Shown here one piece after another: positions 30,567 to 39,628 of a DNA stretch of 64,000 nucleotides (positions are counted from its first letter, which is position 1; the number at the start of each line of letters is the position of its first letter). The notes below the pieces were generated by a model, which was given only the letters and a program-made list of their open reading frames with translations, was not told the origin of the DNA and did not search any database. A program made the position numbers and the translations under genes. Origin of the DNA: Microbacterium gubbeenense DSM 15944 (lineage in GTDB: Bacteria > Actinomycetota > Actinomycetes > Actinomycetales > Microbacteriaceae); contig NZ_AUGQ01000006.1 in NCBI RefSeq assembly GCF_000422745.1, positions 1 to 64,000 on the forward strand, in the 5' to 3' direction.

Positions 30567-31346
30567 GTGCGTCACCTGCGCAACGCAGCCGCGACCGTTG
30601 TTCCTCCGCTCATCGCCGCCGCTGTGCTCCTGATGGTGTGGCAGACCGTGTCGGCCACGGGCATCGTCGACCCGAGCGTTCTTCCGGCGCCGTCGCACGT
30701 CGCAGGCCAGGGCATCGGCCAATGGGACGTACTGATCAGGCACACGGCGCCCACGCTCGCGGCGACGGTTCTGGGTTTCATCCTGTCGATCACGGTGGCG
30801 TTCGTCGTCGCCTCCGCCCTGGACTTCTCCGGCACCCTGCGCGGAGCGATCCTGCCGCTGCTGATCGTCGGCCAGACCCTGCCCCTCATCGCGCTCGCCC
30901 CTCTCGTGGTGCTGTGGTTCGGCTTCGGGCTGCTGCCCAAGGTGCTGCTGGTCGCGTTCGTGACGTTCTTCCCCATGGTCGTCGGCCTCATGCGCGGTTT
31001 CGCGTCCGCCGATTCCGACGCCCAGTATCTGTTGCGCTCGATGGGGGCGGGGCGCGTGCGGGTGTTCCGCACAATCCGTCTGCCTGCGTCCATGCCGTCC
31101 TTCTTCTCGGCGCTGCGCATCTCGATCACCTACGCGGTGGTCGGCGCGGTGTTCGCGGAGTACGCGGGGGCCGTATCCGGGCTCGGCGTGTACATGCAGT
31201 CGGCGAAGAACGTCTTCCGCACCGACCTCGTGCTGGCCGCCGTGGCCGTGAGCTCGGTCCTCACCCTCCTGCTCTATCTGCTCGTCGTCCTGATCGAGCG
31301 CGCGGCGCTGCCCTGGCACCGGATCGACGTGGGGGAGCGCACATGA
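30567..31346 (+). CDS. thiX: Thiamine-precursor ABC transporter permease
   Basis: This 259-residue inner-membrane permease has about six hydrophobic spans and the BPD/EAA-like loop segment RSMGAGRVRVFRTIRLPASM near residue 155. LPAPSHVAGQ near the N-terminus and AVFAEYAGAVSGLGVYM are typical of the SsuC/TauC/ThiX group. The GTG start at 30567 follows the thiY stop by three bases, and the stop overlaps the ATPase ATG (ATGA). It is assigned to thiamine precursor uptake by riboswitch control and neighbours. Confidence 0.9.
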   Translation: MRHLRNAAATVVPPLIAAAVLLMVWQTVSATGIVDPSVLPAPSHVAGQGIGQWDVLIRHTAPTLAATVLGFILSITVAFVVASALDFSGTLRGAILPLLIVGQTLPLIALAPLVVLWFGFGLLPKVLLVAFVTFFPMVVGLMRGFASADSDAQYLLRSMGAGRVRVFRTIRLPASMPSFFSALRISITYAVVGAVFAEYAGAVSGLGVYMQSAKNVFRTDLVLAAVAVSSVLTLLLYLLVVLIERAALPWHRIDVGERT

Positions 31347-32101
31347 TGTCCGGGCTCGACCTCACCGACGTTCGAAAGGGGTTCGGCGGCGCGCCCGTTC
31401 TCGACGGCGTCTCGCTCTCGGTGGCGCCCGGCGAGATCGTGAGCCTCATCGGGCCCTCCGGCAGCGGCAAGTCGACCCTGCTCAGCCTGCTGACCGGCGC
31501 GCTCGCCCCCGAATCCGGACGCATGCTGTTCGACGGCGCGCCCATGACCGGGCGCGCGCGCCCGGTCGCCTACATGCCGCAGCGGGATGCGCTGCTGCCG
31601 TGGCGCCGCGCCCTCGACAATGCCGCGGTGGGATTGGAAGTCGCCGGCGTCAGGCGGCGAGAGGCGCGGCAGCAGGCCGACGCCCTCTTCGACACGTTCG
31701 GCCTCCAGGGCACCCAGGATCGCTACCCCCGGCAGCTGTCGGGCGGCATGCGCCAGCGCGTGTCGCTTCTGCGCACCGTCGTCCAGAAGAAGCCGCTGCT
31801 CCTGCTCGACGAACCCTTCGGCGCGCTCGACGCCATCACCCGCGACGACCTGCAAATGTGGCTGCTGAACATCTGGGCGGTGCACCGCTGGAGCATTCTG
31901 CTCGTGACCCACGACATCCGCGAGGCCATTCGGCTCTCCGACCGCGTGCACGTGCTGTCGAGCCGCCCCGGACGGCTCGTCGGCGAGGTGCAGGTCAGTC
32001 GCGACATCCCGCGCGACGACCGGTTCTTCGCCGACCCGCGCATCGCGCCGCTCGAGGGTCGGCTGCACGACATGCTTCGGGCCGGGTCACACCGCGACTG
32101 A
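31343..32101 (+). CDS. thiZ: Thiamine-precursor ABC transporter ATP-binding protein
   Basis: This 252-residue ATPase powers the ThiYXZ importer. Motifs are Walker A GPSGSGKST, a Q-loop at AYMPQRDALLPWR, signature LSGGMRQRVSL, Walker B LLLLDEPFGALD and the switch His in LLVTHDIREAI. Two consecutive ATG codons (31343, 31346) are possible starts; 31343 overlaps the permease stop. GGGGGAG lies a few bases upstream. It is the last gene of the riboswitch operon. Confidence 0.92.
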   Translation: MMSGLDLTDVRKGFGGAPVLDGVSLSVAPGEIVSLIGPSGSGKSTLLSLLTGALAPESGRMLFDGAPMTGRARPVAYMPQRDALLPWRRALDNAAVGLEVAGVRRREARQQADALFDTFGLQGTQDRYPRQLSGGMRQRVSLLRTVVQKKPLLLLDEPFGALDAITRDDLQMWLLNIWAVHRWSILLVTHDIREAIRLSDRVHVLSSRPGRLVGEVQVSRDIPRDDRFFADPRIAPLEGRLHDMLRAGSHRD

Positions 32102-32119
32102 GCGCGGGATCACGACGGG

Positions 32120-32299
32120 CTACTCCGCGTCGGGCATCTCGATCTCGATCGACGTCACCGATGCCGGCTCGGCCAGCCCGAGTATGTCGGTCGCCGGGGG
32201 ATCCGCGAGGAACTCCGCGGGGTCATCGCGATTGAGCGGTTCGCCGGGGATTGCCATCGAACCGAGGTGCTGGTCGCGCTGCTGGCTGAAGAGTCCCAT
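32120..32299 (-). CDS. Small conserved-looking hypothetical protein (59 residues)
   Basis: This short minus-strand frame encodes MGLFSQQRDQHLGSMAIPG and then an acidic, Pro-rich tail without membrane spans. CACAAT (32311-32306) ends exactly six bases before the ATG at 32299, the leaderless arrangement seen at many genes here and identical to the -10 of the response regulator gene. I do not recognise a domain. It sits convergent to thiZ and downstream of, and in the same direction as, the ABC-F gene. Confidence 0.55.
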   Translation of the reverse strand: MGLFSQQRDQHLGSMAIPGEPLNRDDPAEFLADPPATDILGLAEPASVTSIEIEMPDAE

Positions 32300-32343
32300 C
32301 CGACCATTGTGCACCCGCAGCGGCGGCCGGGCGCGGGTGCGCG

Positions 32344-34116
<1,773 letters not shown>

Positions 34117-34144
34117 ATCCGTCCCAGCCTACGCGGCCGCGCGG

Positions 34145-34639
34145 TCAGTCGAGCGACACGAGGAGGTGCCGCAGAAGAGTGCTCAGCCGCTTCTGATCCG
34201 GGGCGGTCATGCCGCCCAGCAGTTCCGACTCGGCGTCGATGAGGCGCGTGATGGCGGCATCGACCCGCGTGCGTCCCGCGTGCGTGAGCGTGACGAGCGC
34301 GCCGCGGCGGTCGGACGGATCCGTCGCGCGCTCGACGAGGCCGCGCTGCTTGAGGCGGTCGATGCGGTTGGTCATCGTGCCGCTCGAGACGAGGGTCTGC
34401 TGCAGCAGCTGCTTGGGGCTCAGGCGGTACGGGTCTCCGGCGCGGCGCAGGGCCGAGAGCACGTCCCATTCCCACGGCTCGATGTCGGTGCGCCGGAACG
34501 CCTCGCGGCGGGCGCGATCGAGGTGGTGCGAGAGCCGGTCGACTCGCGACAGCACCGCCATGGGGGAGAAATCGAGGTCGGGGCGCTCGGAGCCCCAGGC
34601 GCCGACGATGCGGTCGACCTCGTCCTGTTCGGAGACCAT
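34145..34639 (-). CDS. MarR family transcriptional regulator
   Basis: This 164-residue winged-helix regulator contains LLQQTLVSSGTMTNRIDRLK as the recognition helix region (about 80-100), followed by the wing with ERATDPSDRRGALVTLT. GATAAT (34651-34646) ends six bases before the second of two adjacent ATG codons, which favours 34639 over 34642. It lies 28 bases upstream of the ABC-F gene on the same strand, so it may regulate that gene or itself. No ligand can be assigned. Confidence 0.9.
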   Translation of the reverse strand: MVSEQDEVDRIVGAWGSERPDLDFSPMAVLSRVDRLSHHLDRARREAFRRTDIEPWEWDVLSALRRAGDPYRLSPKQLLQQTLVSSGTMTNRIDRLKQRGLVERATDPSDRRGALVTLTHAGRTRVDAAITRLIDAESELLGGMTAPDQKRLSTLLRHLLVSLD

Positions 34640-34711
34640 CATCCGATTATCGCCCAGTCGGCATCACTCGGTCGGCCGTGACAAGATGGAAGTGCGGCCG
34701 AACGGCCGTGG

Positions 34712-34783
34712 TCCGCCATGGTGTAATGGCAGCACGACAGCCTTTGGAGCTGTTAAGTCCAGGTTCGAGTCCTGGTGGCGGAG
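34712..34783 (+). tRNA. tRNA-Gln (anticodon TTG)
   Basis: The acceptor arms TCCGCCA (34712-34718) and TGGCGGA (34776-34782) pair perfectly. The anticodon loop is CTTTGGA between ACAGC and GCTGT, giving TTG. The T-arm is CCAGG-TTCGAGT-CCTGG, the discriminator is G34783 and no CCA is encoded. The glmU start codon begins only one base after the discriminator. Confidence 0.96.
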
Positions 34784-34784
34784 C

Positions 34785-36230
34785 GTGAGTGAGCACAACC
34801 TAGCAATTGTGATTCTGGCGGCGGGTCAGGGCACCCGCATGAAGTCGGCCACGCCCAAGGTCCTGCACCGGCTCGGGGGGCGCACGCTGCTCGGGCACGT
34901 GCTGCGCAGCGCCGAGTCGCTCGGCGCCGACCTCGTGCGCGTGGTCGTGCGCCACGAGCGAGAACAGGTGGCCGCGTCGCTCGACGATTACCCGGGCGCG
35001 ATCGCCGTCGATCAGGACGAGGTGCCCGGCACGGGGCGCGCCGTTCAGGTCGGCCTGCACGCGCTTCCCAGCGACTTCGAAGGCGATGTGCTCGTGCTCT
35101 CGGGCGACGTTCCGCTGATCGAGGTCGAGACCTTCCAGGCGATGCTTTCGGAGCACCGTGCGCGCGGCGCCGCGGCGACGCTGCTCGGCGCGCACCTCGC
35201 GGATCCGAGCGGCTACGGGCGCGTCATCCGCGGATCCGACGGCATGGTCGAGCGGATCGTCGAGCAGAAGGACGCCACGCCCGAGGAGACGGTGGTGACC
35301 GAGATCAACCCCGGCGTCTACGTGTTCCGCGCGCCCGCGCTGCGCGGCGCGCTGGAGCAGGTCGGCACCGACAACGCGCAGGGCGAGATGTACCTCACCG
35401 ACGTGATCGGGATCCTGCGCCGCGGCGGCGATACCATCGCGGGCGTCACGGCCCCCGACGCGGGTGTCGCACTCGGCGTGAACGACCGCGTGCAGCTCGG
35501 CGAGGCCGCGCGGATCCTGAACCAGCGCGTCGTGCGCCGCTGGCAGCTGGCCGGCGTGACCATCCAAGATCCCGCCACGACGTGGATCGACGACACGGCG
35601 ACGCTCGCGCAGGACGTGACGGTTCTGCCGAACACGCACATCCTCGGCGCGACGTCGGTCTCCGCCGGCGCCACGATCGGTCCGGACACCTCGCTCGTCG
35701 ACACGGAGGTCGGGGAGAACGCCACAGTTCGCCGCAGCGACGCGACCCTCGCGGTCATCGGGCGCGGCGTCAACGTGGGCCCCTGGGCGTATCTGCGCGC
35801 CGGTGCCGAGCTCGCGGAGGGCGCGAAGGCCGGCACGTTCGTCGAGATCAAGAACTCCACGGTGGGCGCGGGCAGCAAGGTGCCGCACCTGTCGTACGTC
35901 GGCGACGCCGAGATCGGTGAGGGCGTCAACCTCGGTGCCGGCGCCATCACAGCGAACTACGACGACATCGCGAAGCACCGCACGGTCGTCGGCGACCATG
36001 TGAAGACGGGCTCGCATACCGTCATGATCGCCCCCGTTACACTGGGTGCTGGCGCGAAGACGGGAGCAGGTGCGGTGGTCCGAAAGGATGTTCCGCCCGG
36101 GGCCCTCGCGATGAGCGTGGCACCCCAGCGAAATCTTCCGGGGTGGGTTGAGAAACACAGGTCGGGAACGGCGGCGGCCGATGCGGCCGTCGAGGCTCAG
36201 GGTTCGGAGAAGCAAGCCGATGGCGAGTAA
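34785..36230 (+). CDS. glmU: Bifunctional GlmU: GlcNAc-1-P uridyltransferase / GlcN-1-P acetyltransferase
   Basis: This enzyme makes UDP-GlcNAc for peptidoglycan. The 481-residue protein has an N-terminal nucleotidyltransferase (VILAAGQGTRMKSATPKVL near residue 8) and a C-terminal left-handed beta-helix acetyltransferase with KAGTFVEIKNS, GAGSKVPHLSYVGDAEIGEG and GAGAITANYDD. The GTG at 34785 is the only start preceding the conserved NLAIVILAAGQ. It lies one base after tRNA-Gln, so there is no room for a ribosome binding site outside the tRNA. Its last 11 bases overlap prs. Confidence 0.95.
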   Translation: MSEHNLAIVILAAGQGTRMKSATPKVLHRLGGRTLLGHVLRSAESLGADLVRVVVRHEREQVAASLDDYPGAIAVDQDEVPGTGRAVQVGLHALPSDFEGDVLVLSGDVPLIEVETFQAMLSEHRARGAAATLLGAHLADPSGYGRVIRGSDGMVERIVEQKDATPEETVVTEINPGVYVFRAPALRGALEQVGTDNAQGEMYLTDVIGILRRGGDTIAGVTAPDAGVALGVNDRVQLGEAARILNQRVVRRWQLAGVTIQDPATTWIDDTATLAQDVTVLPNTHILGATSVSAGATIGPDTSLVDTEVGENATVRRSDATLAVIGRGVNVGPWAYLRAGAELAEGAKAGTFVEIKNSTVGAGSKVPHLSYVGDAEIGEGVNLGAGAITANYDDIAKHRTVVGDHVKTGSHTVMIAPVTLGAGAKTGAGAVVRKDVPPGALAMSVAPQRNLPGWVEKHRSGTAAADAAVEAQGSEKQADGE

Positions 36231-37254
36231 GAACAAAACGGTCGAGCTCGATCTTGCCCGGGGCATCGCTCCCGGCAGGGAGCAGAAGACGCGCAAGCGC
36301 ATGGTGGTCGTGACCGGCAGGTCGCACCCCGAGCTCGCGGCCGACATCGCGTGCCACCTCGGCATCGAGCTGGCGCCGACGGAGCACCGCACGTTCGCGT
36401 CCGGCGAGATCTACACGCGCTTCTCGGTCTCGATGCGCGGAACCGACGTGTTCCTCGTGCAGTCGTTCGGAGACAACATCAATGAGGATCTCATGGAGAT
36501 GCTCATCATGCTCGACGCGCTGAAGCGGGCATCGGCGAAGCGTGTCACGGTCGTCGTGCCGTACTACCCGTACTCGCGCCAGGACAAGAAGGGCCGCGGT
36601 CGCGAGCCGATCTCGGCGCGCCTGATCACCGACCTCATCGCGACGGCGGGCGCCGACCGCATCATGAGTGTCGACCTGCACGCCTCCCAGATCCAGGGCT
36701 TCTTCAACGGTCCGGTCGACCACCTCTTCGCGAAGCCGGTTCTGGAGAGCCACTTCATCGAGACGCTCTCGGAGGAGGAGCGCGAGACGCTCACGGTCGT
36801 CTCGCCCGACATGGGCCGCGTGCGCGTCGCCGACACGTGGAGCGACTCGCTCGGCGCGCCGCTCGCGATCATCCACAAGCGGCGCGATCCGAAGGTGGCC
36901 AACCAGGTCTCGGTGCACGAGATCGTCGGATCCGTCGAGGGGCGCACCTGCCTCCTCGTCGACGACATGATCGACACCGCTGGAACGATCGTCAAGGCCG
37001 CTCAGGCGCTGAAGGCGAACGGCGCCAAGAAGATCATCGTCGCCGCGACCCACGCGATCTTCAGCGATCCCGCGGCGGAGCGCCTGCAGGATCCGGCCGT
37101 GGATCGCGTCGTCGTGACCGACACCGTGCCGGTGCCCGAGCACCGCCGGTTCGAGGGCCTCACCGTGCTGTCGGCGGCCCCGCTCCTCGCGCGCGCCATC
37201 CAGGAAGTGTCCGAGGACGGCTCCGTCACGAGCATGTTCGACGGCGCCGCGTAA
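36220..37254 (+). CDS. prs: Ribose-phosphate pyrophosphokinase
   Basis: This enzyme makes PRPP from ribose 5-phosphate and ATP for nucleotide, histidine and tryptophan synthesis. The 344-residue protein contains RTFASGEIYTRFSVSMRGTD, YYPYSRQDKKGRGREPISA, DLHASQIQGFF and the PRPP loop LVDDMIDTAGTI. The start MASKNKTVELDLARGIAPG matches other actinobacterial Prs N-termini. The ATG at 36220 overlaps the end of glmU by 11 bases, with GGAG about ten bases upstream. The order tRNA-Gln-glmU-prs is conserved in actinobacteria. No clear terminator follows. Confidence 0.96.
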   Translation: MASKNKTVELDLARGIAPGREQKTRKRMVVVTGRSHPELAADIACHLGIELAPTEHRTFASGEIYTRFSVSMRGTDVFLVQSFGDNINEDLMEMLIMLDALKRASAKRVTVVVPYYPYSRQDKKGRGREPISARLITDLIATAGADRIMSVDLHASQIQGFFNGPVDHLFAKPVLESHFIETLSEEERETLTVVSPDMGRVRVADTWSDSLGAPLAIIHKRRDPKVANQVSVHEIVGSVEGRTCLLVDDMIDTAGTIVKAAQALKANGAKKIIVAATHAIFSDPAAERLQDPAVDRVVVTDTVPVPEHRRFEGLTVLSAAPLLARAIQEVSEDGSVTSMFDGAA

Positions 37255-37285
37255 TAGAGACCGCTGGCGCGCCTCACAGGAAGTA

Positions 37286-37328
37286 CATAGCTCGCACCAT
37301 AGCCGATCCATAGAAAACGGCGCACAAT
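37286..37328 (+). promoter_or_regulatory. Response-regulator promoter with three CATAG direct repeats
   Basis: CATAG occurs at 37286, 37298 and 37309, spaced 12 and 11 bases apart, just upstream of CACAAT (37323-37328). That hexamer ends six bases before the ATG at 37335. Direct repeats spaced about one helical turn are the usual binding format of OmpR/PhoB regulators, so autoregulation is possible. Confidence 0.4.
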
Positions 37329-37334
37329 GGGCTC

Positions 37335-38069
37335 ATGACGAACCCTGCGCCCGGATCAGCACTCACCCGCCCCGATGGCACGCCCGTGCGTGTGCTCGTG
37401 GTCGACGACGAGCAGATGCTCACCGATCTGCTCTCGATGGCGCTGCGCATGGAGGGGTGGGACGTGCGCACCGCGGCCAGCGGGTTCGAGGCGCTCGACG
37501 CGGTCAAGGAGTACTCGCCGGACGCGCTCGTGCTCGACATCATGATGCCCGACCTCGACGGCATGAGCGTGCTGCAGCGCCTGCGCCAGCAGCAGAACAT
37601 GGTGCCGGTGCTCTTCCTGACCGCGAAGGACGCCGTGTCCGACCGCGTCGCGGGCCTGACCGCGGGCGGCGACGACTACGTCACCAAGCCCTTCAGCCTC
37701 GAAGAGGTCGTCGCCCGGCTGCGCGCGCTCATGCGCCGGGCCGGAACGGCGCTCGCGGCCGAGCCCGAGCCGATCCTGCACGTCGGCGAGCTGAGCCTCA
37801 ACGAGGACAGCCACGAGGTGCTCCGCGCGGGCGAGGAGATCGAGCTCACGGCCACGGAGTTCGAGCTGCTGCGGTTCCTGATGCGCAATCCGCGTCGCGT
37901 GGTGTCGAAGGCGCAGATCCTCGACCGCGTCTGGAACTATGACTTCGGCGGCAAATCGAGTGTCGTCGAGCTGTACATCTCGTACCTGCGGAAGAAGATC
38001 GACGCTGGTCGTGACCCGCTCATCCACACGGTTCGCGGCGTCGGCTACATGATCAAGGCCCCGCAGTGA
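37335..38069 (+). CDS. OmpR/PhoP-type response regulator
   Basis: This 244-residue two-component regulator has a receiver domain at about residues 18-130 with the acidic pair DDE near 24, phosphoacceptor D68 (LVLDIMMPDLDG), T96 and K118 (YVTKPF). A C-terminal winged helix spans about 145-240 (TATEFELLRFLMRNPRRVVSK, VELYISYLRKKID, HTVRGVGYMIK). It is closest in style to PhoP/TcrX regulators of actinobacteria. The stop overlaps the kinase start (GTGA), so the pair is coupled. Target genes cannot be inferred. Confidence 0.94.
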   Translation: MTNPAPGSALTRPDGTPVRVLVVDDEQMLTDLLSMALRMEGWDVRTAASGFEALDAVKEYSPDALVLDIMMPDLDGMSVLQRLRQQQNMVPVLFLTAKDAVSDRVAGLTAGGDDYVTKPFSLEEVVARLRALMRRAGTALAAEPEPILHVGELSLNEDSHEVLRAGEEIELTATEFELLRFLMRNPRRVVSKAQILDRVWNYDFGGKSSVVELYISYLRKKIDAGRDPLIHTVRGVGYMIKAPQ

Positions 38070-39571
38070 CGAACGGCCTGCCTCCGCGCGGGCCGGCGCC
38101 GCAGGCGGGCAGGCCGCGCATGACGCTGCAGGGCCGGCTGATGATCACGATCTTCGCGATCGTCGCCGCGATTATGCTCGTGATCTCGCTCGTGACCGGC
38201 GTCGTGCTGAGCAACGTGCTGAACGGGCAGGCGGATGCGCGCGCGAACGAGGCGCTCACGAACCTCAAGAACGAGTTCGGCATCGGCATGCTCGACGGAA
38301 CGGCCAAGGATCAGCTGCAGGCCGCGCAGGCCGCGCCCGGCACGCTGCTCGTCATCGTGAGCCCGTTCACGGGAACCACGGGCGCGGTCGTCGGCACCGA
38401 CTACGAGCGGTACGCCCTGAACGAATCCCAGATGGAACGCATCCTCGAGGCCACAAAGACGAGCGCGTCGTCGCCGCTGACCACCGTCACGATCCCCGGG
38501 ATCGGAGGGTTCCGGGTCGGGGCGATCGCCCCGCGCGGATCAGGCGAGACGATCGGCGTGTTCGGCCTGTCGACCGCGGGGGAGAGCGCGACCCTTCGTC
38601 AGATGCTGTGGGCGATCGGCTTCGCCACGATCGGCGGAATGCTGCTGCTCGGCATCGCCACGTCGGCCGTGATCCGGTCCGGGCTGCGCCCGCTCCGGAG
38701 CGTGGCGCACACGGCGCAACGGGTCGCACAGCAGCGGCTCGACCAGGGTGACGTGTCGATCGCCGAGCGCGTGCCGCCGGCCCTCGCGGATCCGGGAACC
38801 GAGGTCGGTCAGGTCGGATCGGCCCTCAACACGCTCCTCGATCACGTCGAGGATTCGCTCTCGGCGCGCCAGCGCAACGAGGAGACGATGCGGGCGTTCG
38901 TCGCCGACGCGAGTCACGAGCTGCGCACGCCGCTGTCGTCGATCCGCGGATACAGCGAGCTGTCGCTGCGCGACGGCACCCTGAGCGAGACCAGCCGCCA
39001 GTCGCTGCAGAGGATCGAGGCGCAGTCGCAGCGCATGACGGGCCTCGTCGAGGACCTGCTTCTGCTCGCGCGCCTCGACGAGGGCAAGGAACTCGTCTAC
39101 GACATGGTCGACGTGAACCAGCTGGTCGTCGACGCGGTGGCCGACCAGGCGATCGCCGGCATGGAGCACGACTGGGGCGCCGACGTGGGGGAGGACCCGG
39201 TTCTCGTCGCCGGCGACCGCGCGCGGCTGACGCAGGTCGTGACGAACCTTCTCGCGAACGCGCGCACGCACACGCCGAACGGCACGTCCGTGACCGTCGC
39301 GGTGCGCACCGAGGGCGAGGGATCCGCGACGCGCGCGGTCCTGACGGTCACCGACACGGGGCCCGGAATCGATCCGACCCTGCAGGAGAAGCTGTTCACG
39401 CGCTTCATGCGCGCCGACGCCTCTCGTGCCCGGAAGACCGGCGGATCCGGCCTCGGCCTGTCGATCGCCAAGGCGATCGTCGAGGCGCACCACGGAACCA
39501 TCTCGATGCAGAGCCGCCCCGGCGAGACGACCTTCACGGTCGAGCTCCCGGCGAAGCCCGCAGCGACGTAA
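38066..39571 (+). CDS. Sensor histidine kinase, partner of the preceding regulator
   Basis: This 501-residue membrane kinase has two spans (about residues 25-50 and 180-200) flanking an extracytoplasmic sensor of about 130 residues. A HAMP region follows (RSGLRPLRSVAHTAQRVAQ), then the HisKA phosphoacceptor in VADASHELRTPLSSIRGYSE, the N box VVTNLLANARTHTP, G1 DTGPGID, F box FTRFMRAD and G2 GGSGLGLSIAKAI. The GTG start overlaps the regulator stop. The signal sensed is unknown. It is not MtrB, because lpqB does not follow and the sensor loop differs. Confidence 0.94.
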   Translation: MTNGLPPRGPAPQAGRPRMTLQGRLMITIFAIVAAIMLVISLVTGVVLSNVLNGQADARANEALTNLKNEFGIGMLDGTAKDQLQAAQAAPGTLLVIVSPFTGTTGAVVGTDYERYALNESQMERILEATKTSASSPLTTVTIPGIGGFRVGAIAPRGSGETIGVFGLSTAGESATLRQMLWAIGFATIGGMLLLGIATSAVIRSGLRPLRSVAHTAQRVAQQRLDQGDVSIAERVPPALADPGTEVGQVGSALNTLLDHVEDSLSARQRNEETMRAFVADASHELRTPLSSIRGYSELSLRDGTLSETSRQSLQRIEAQSQRMTGLVEDLLLLARLDEGKELVYDMVDVNQLVVDAVADQAIAGMEHDWGADVGEDPVLVAGDRARLTQVVTNLLANARTHTPNGTSVTVAVRTEGEGSATRAVLTVTDTGPGIDPTLQEKLFTRFMRADASRARKTGGSGLGLSIAKAIVEAHHGTISMQSRPGETTFTVELPAKPAAT

Positions 39572-39574
39572 GAA

Positions 39575-39612
39575 CGGGTGAGGTCCGGGGGATCAGCCCC
39601 GGACCTCACCCG
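39575..39612. terminator. Bidirectional terminator, kinase / gnd
   Basis: Arms 39575-39590 and 39597-39612 form a perfect 16-base stem around a GATCAG loop, between the convergent stops at 39571 and 39629. Confidence 0.88.
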
Positions 39613-39628
39613 CTCGTTCAGCCGAACG

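Noticed and set aside
37335..39571. MtrA-MtrB assignment for the two-component pair
   Set aside because: lpqB does not follow, and the sensor region and regulator N-terminus do not match; only a general OmpR/HK call is safe.
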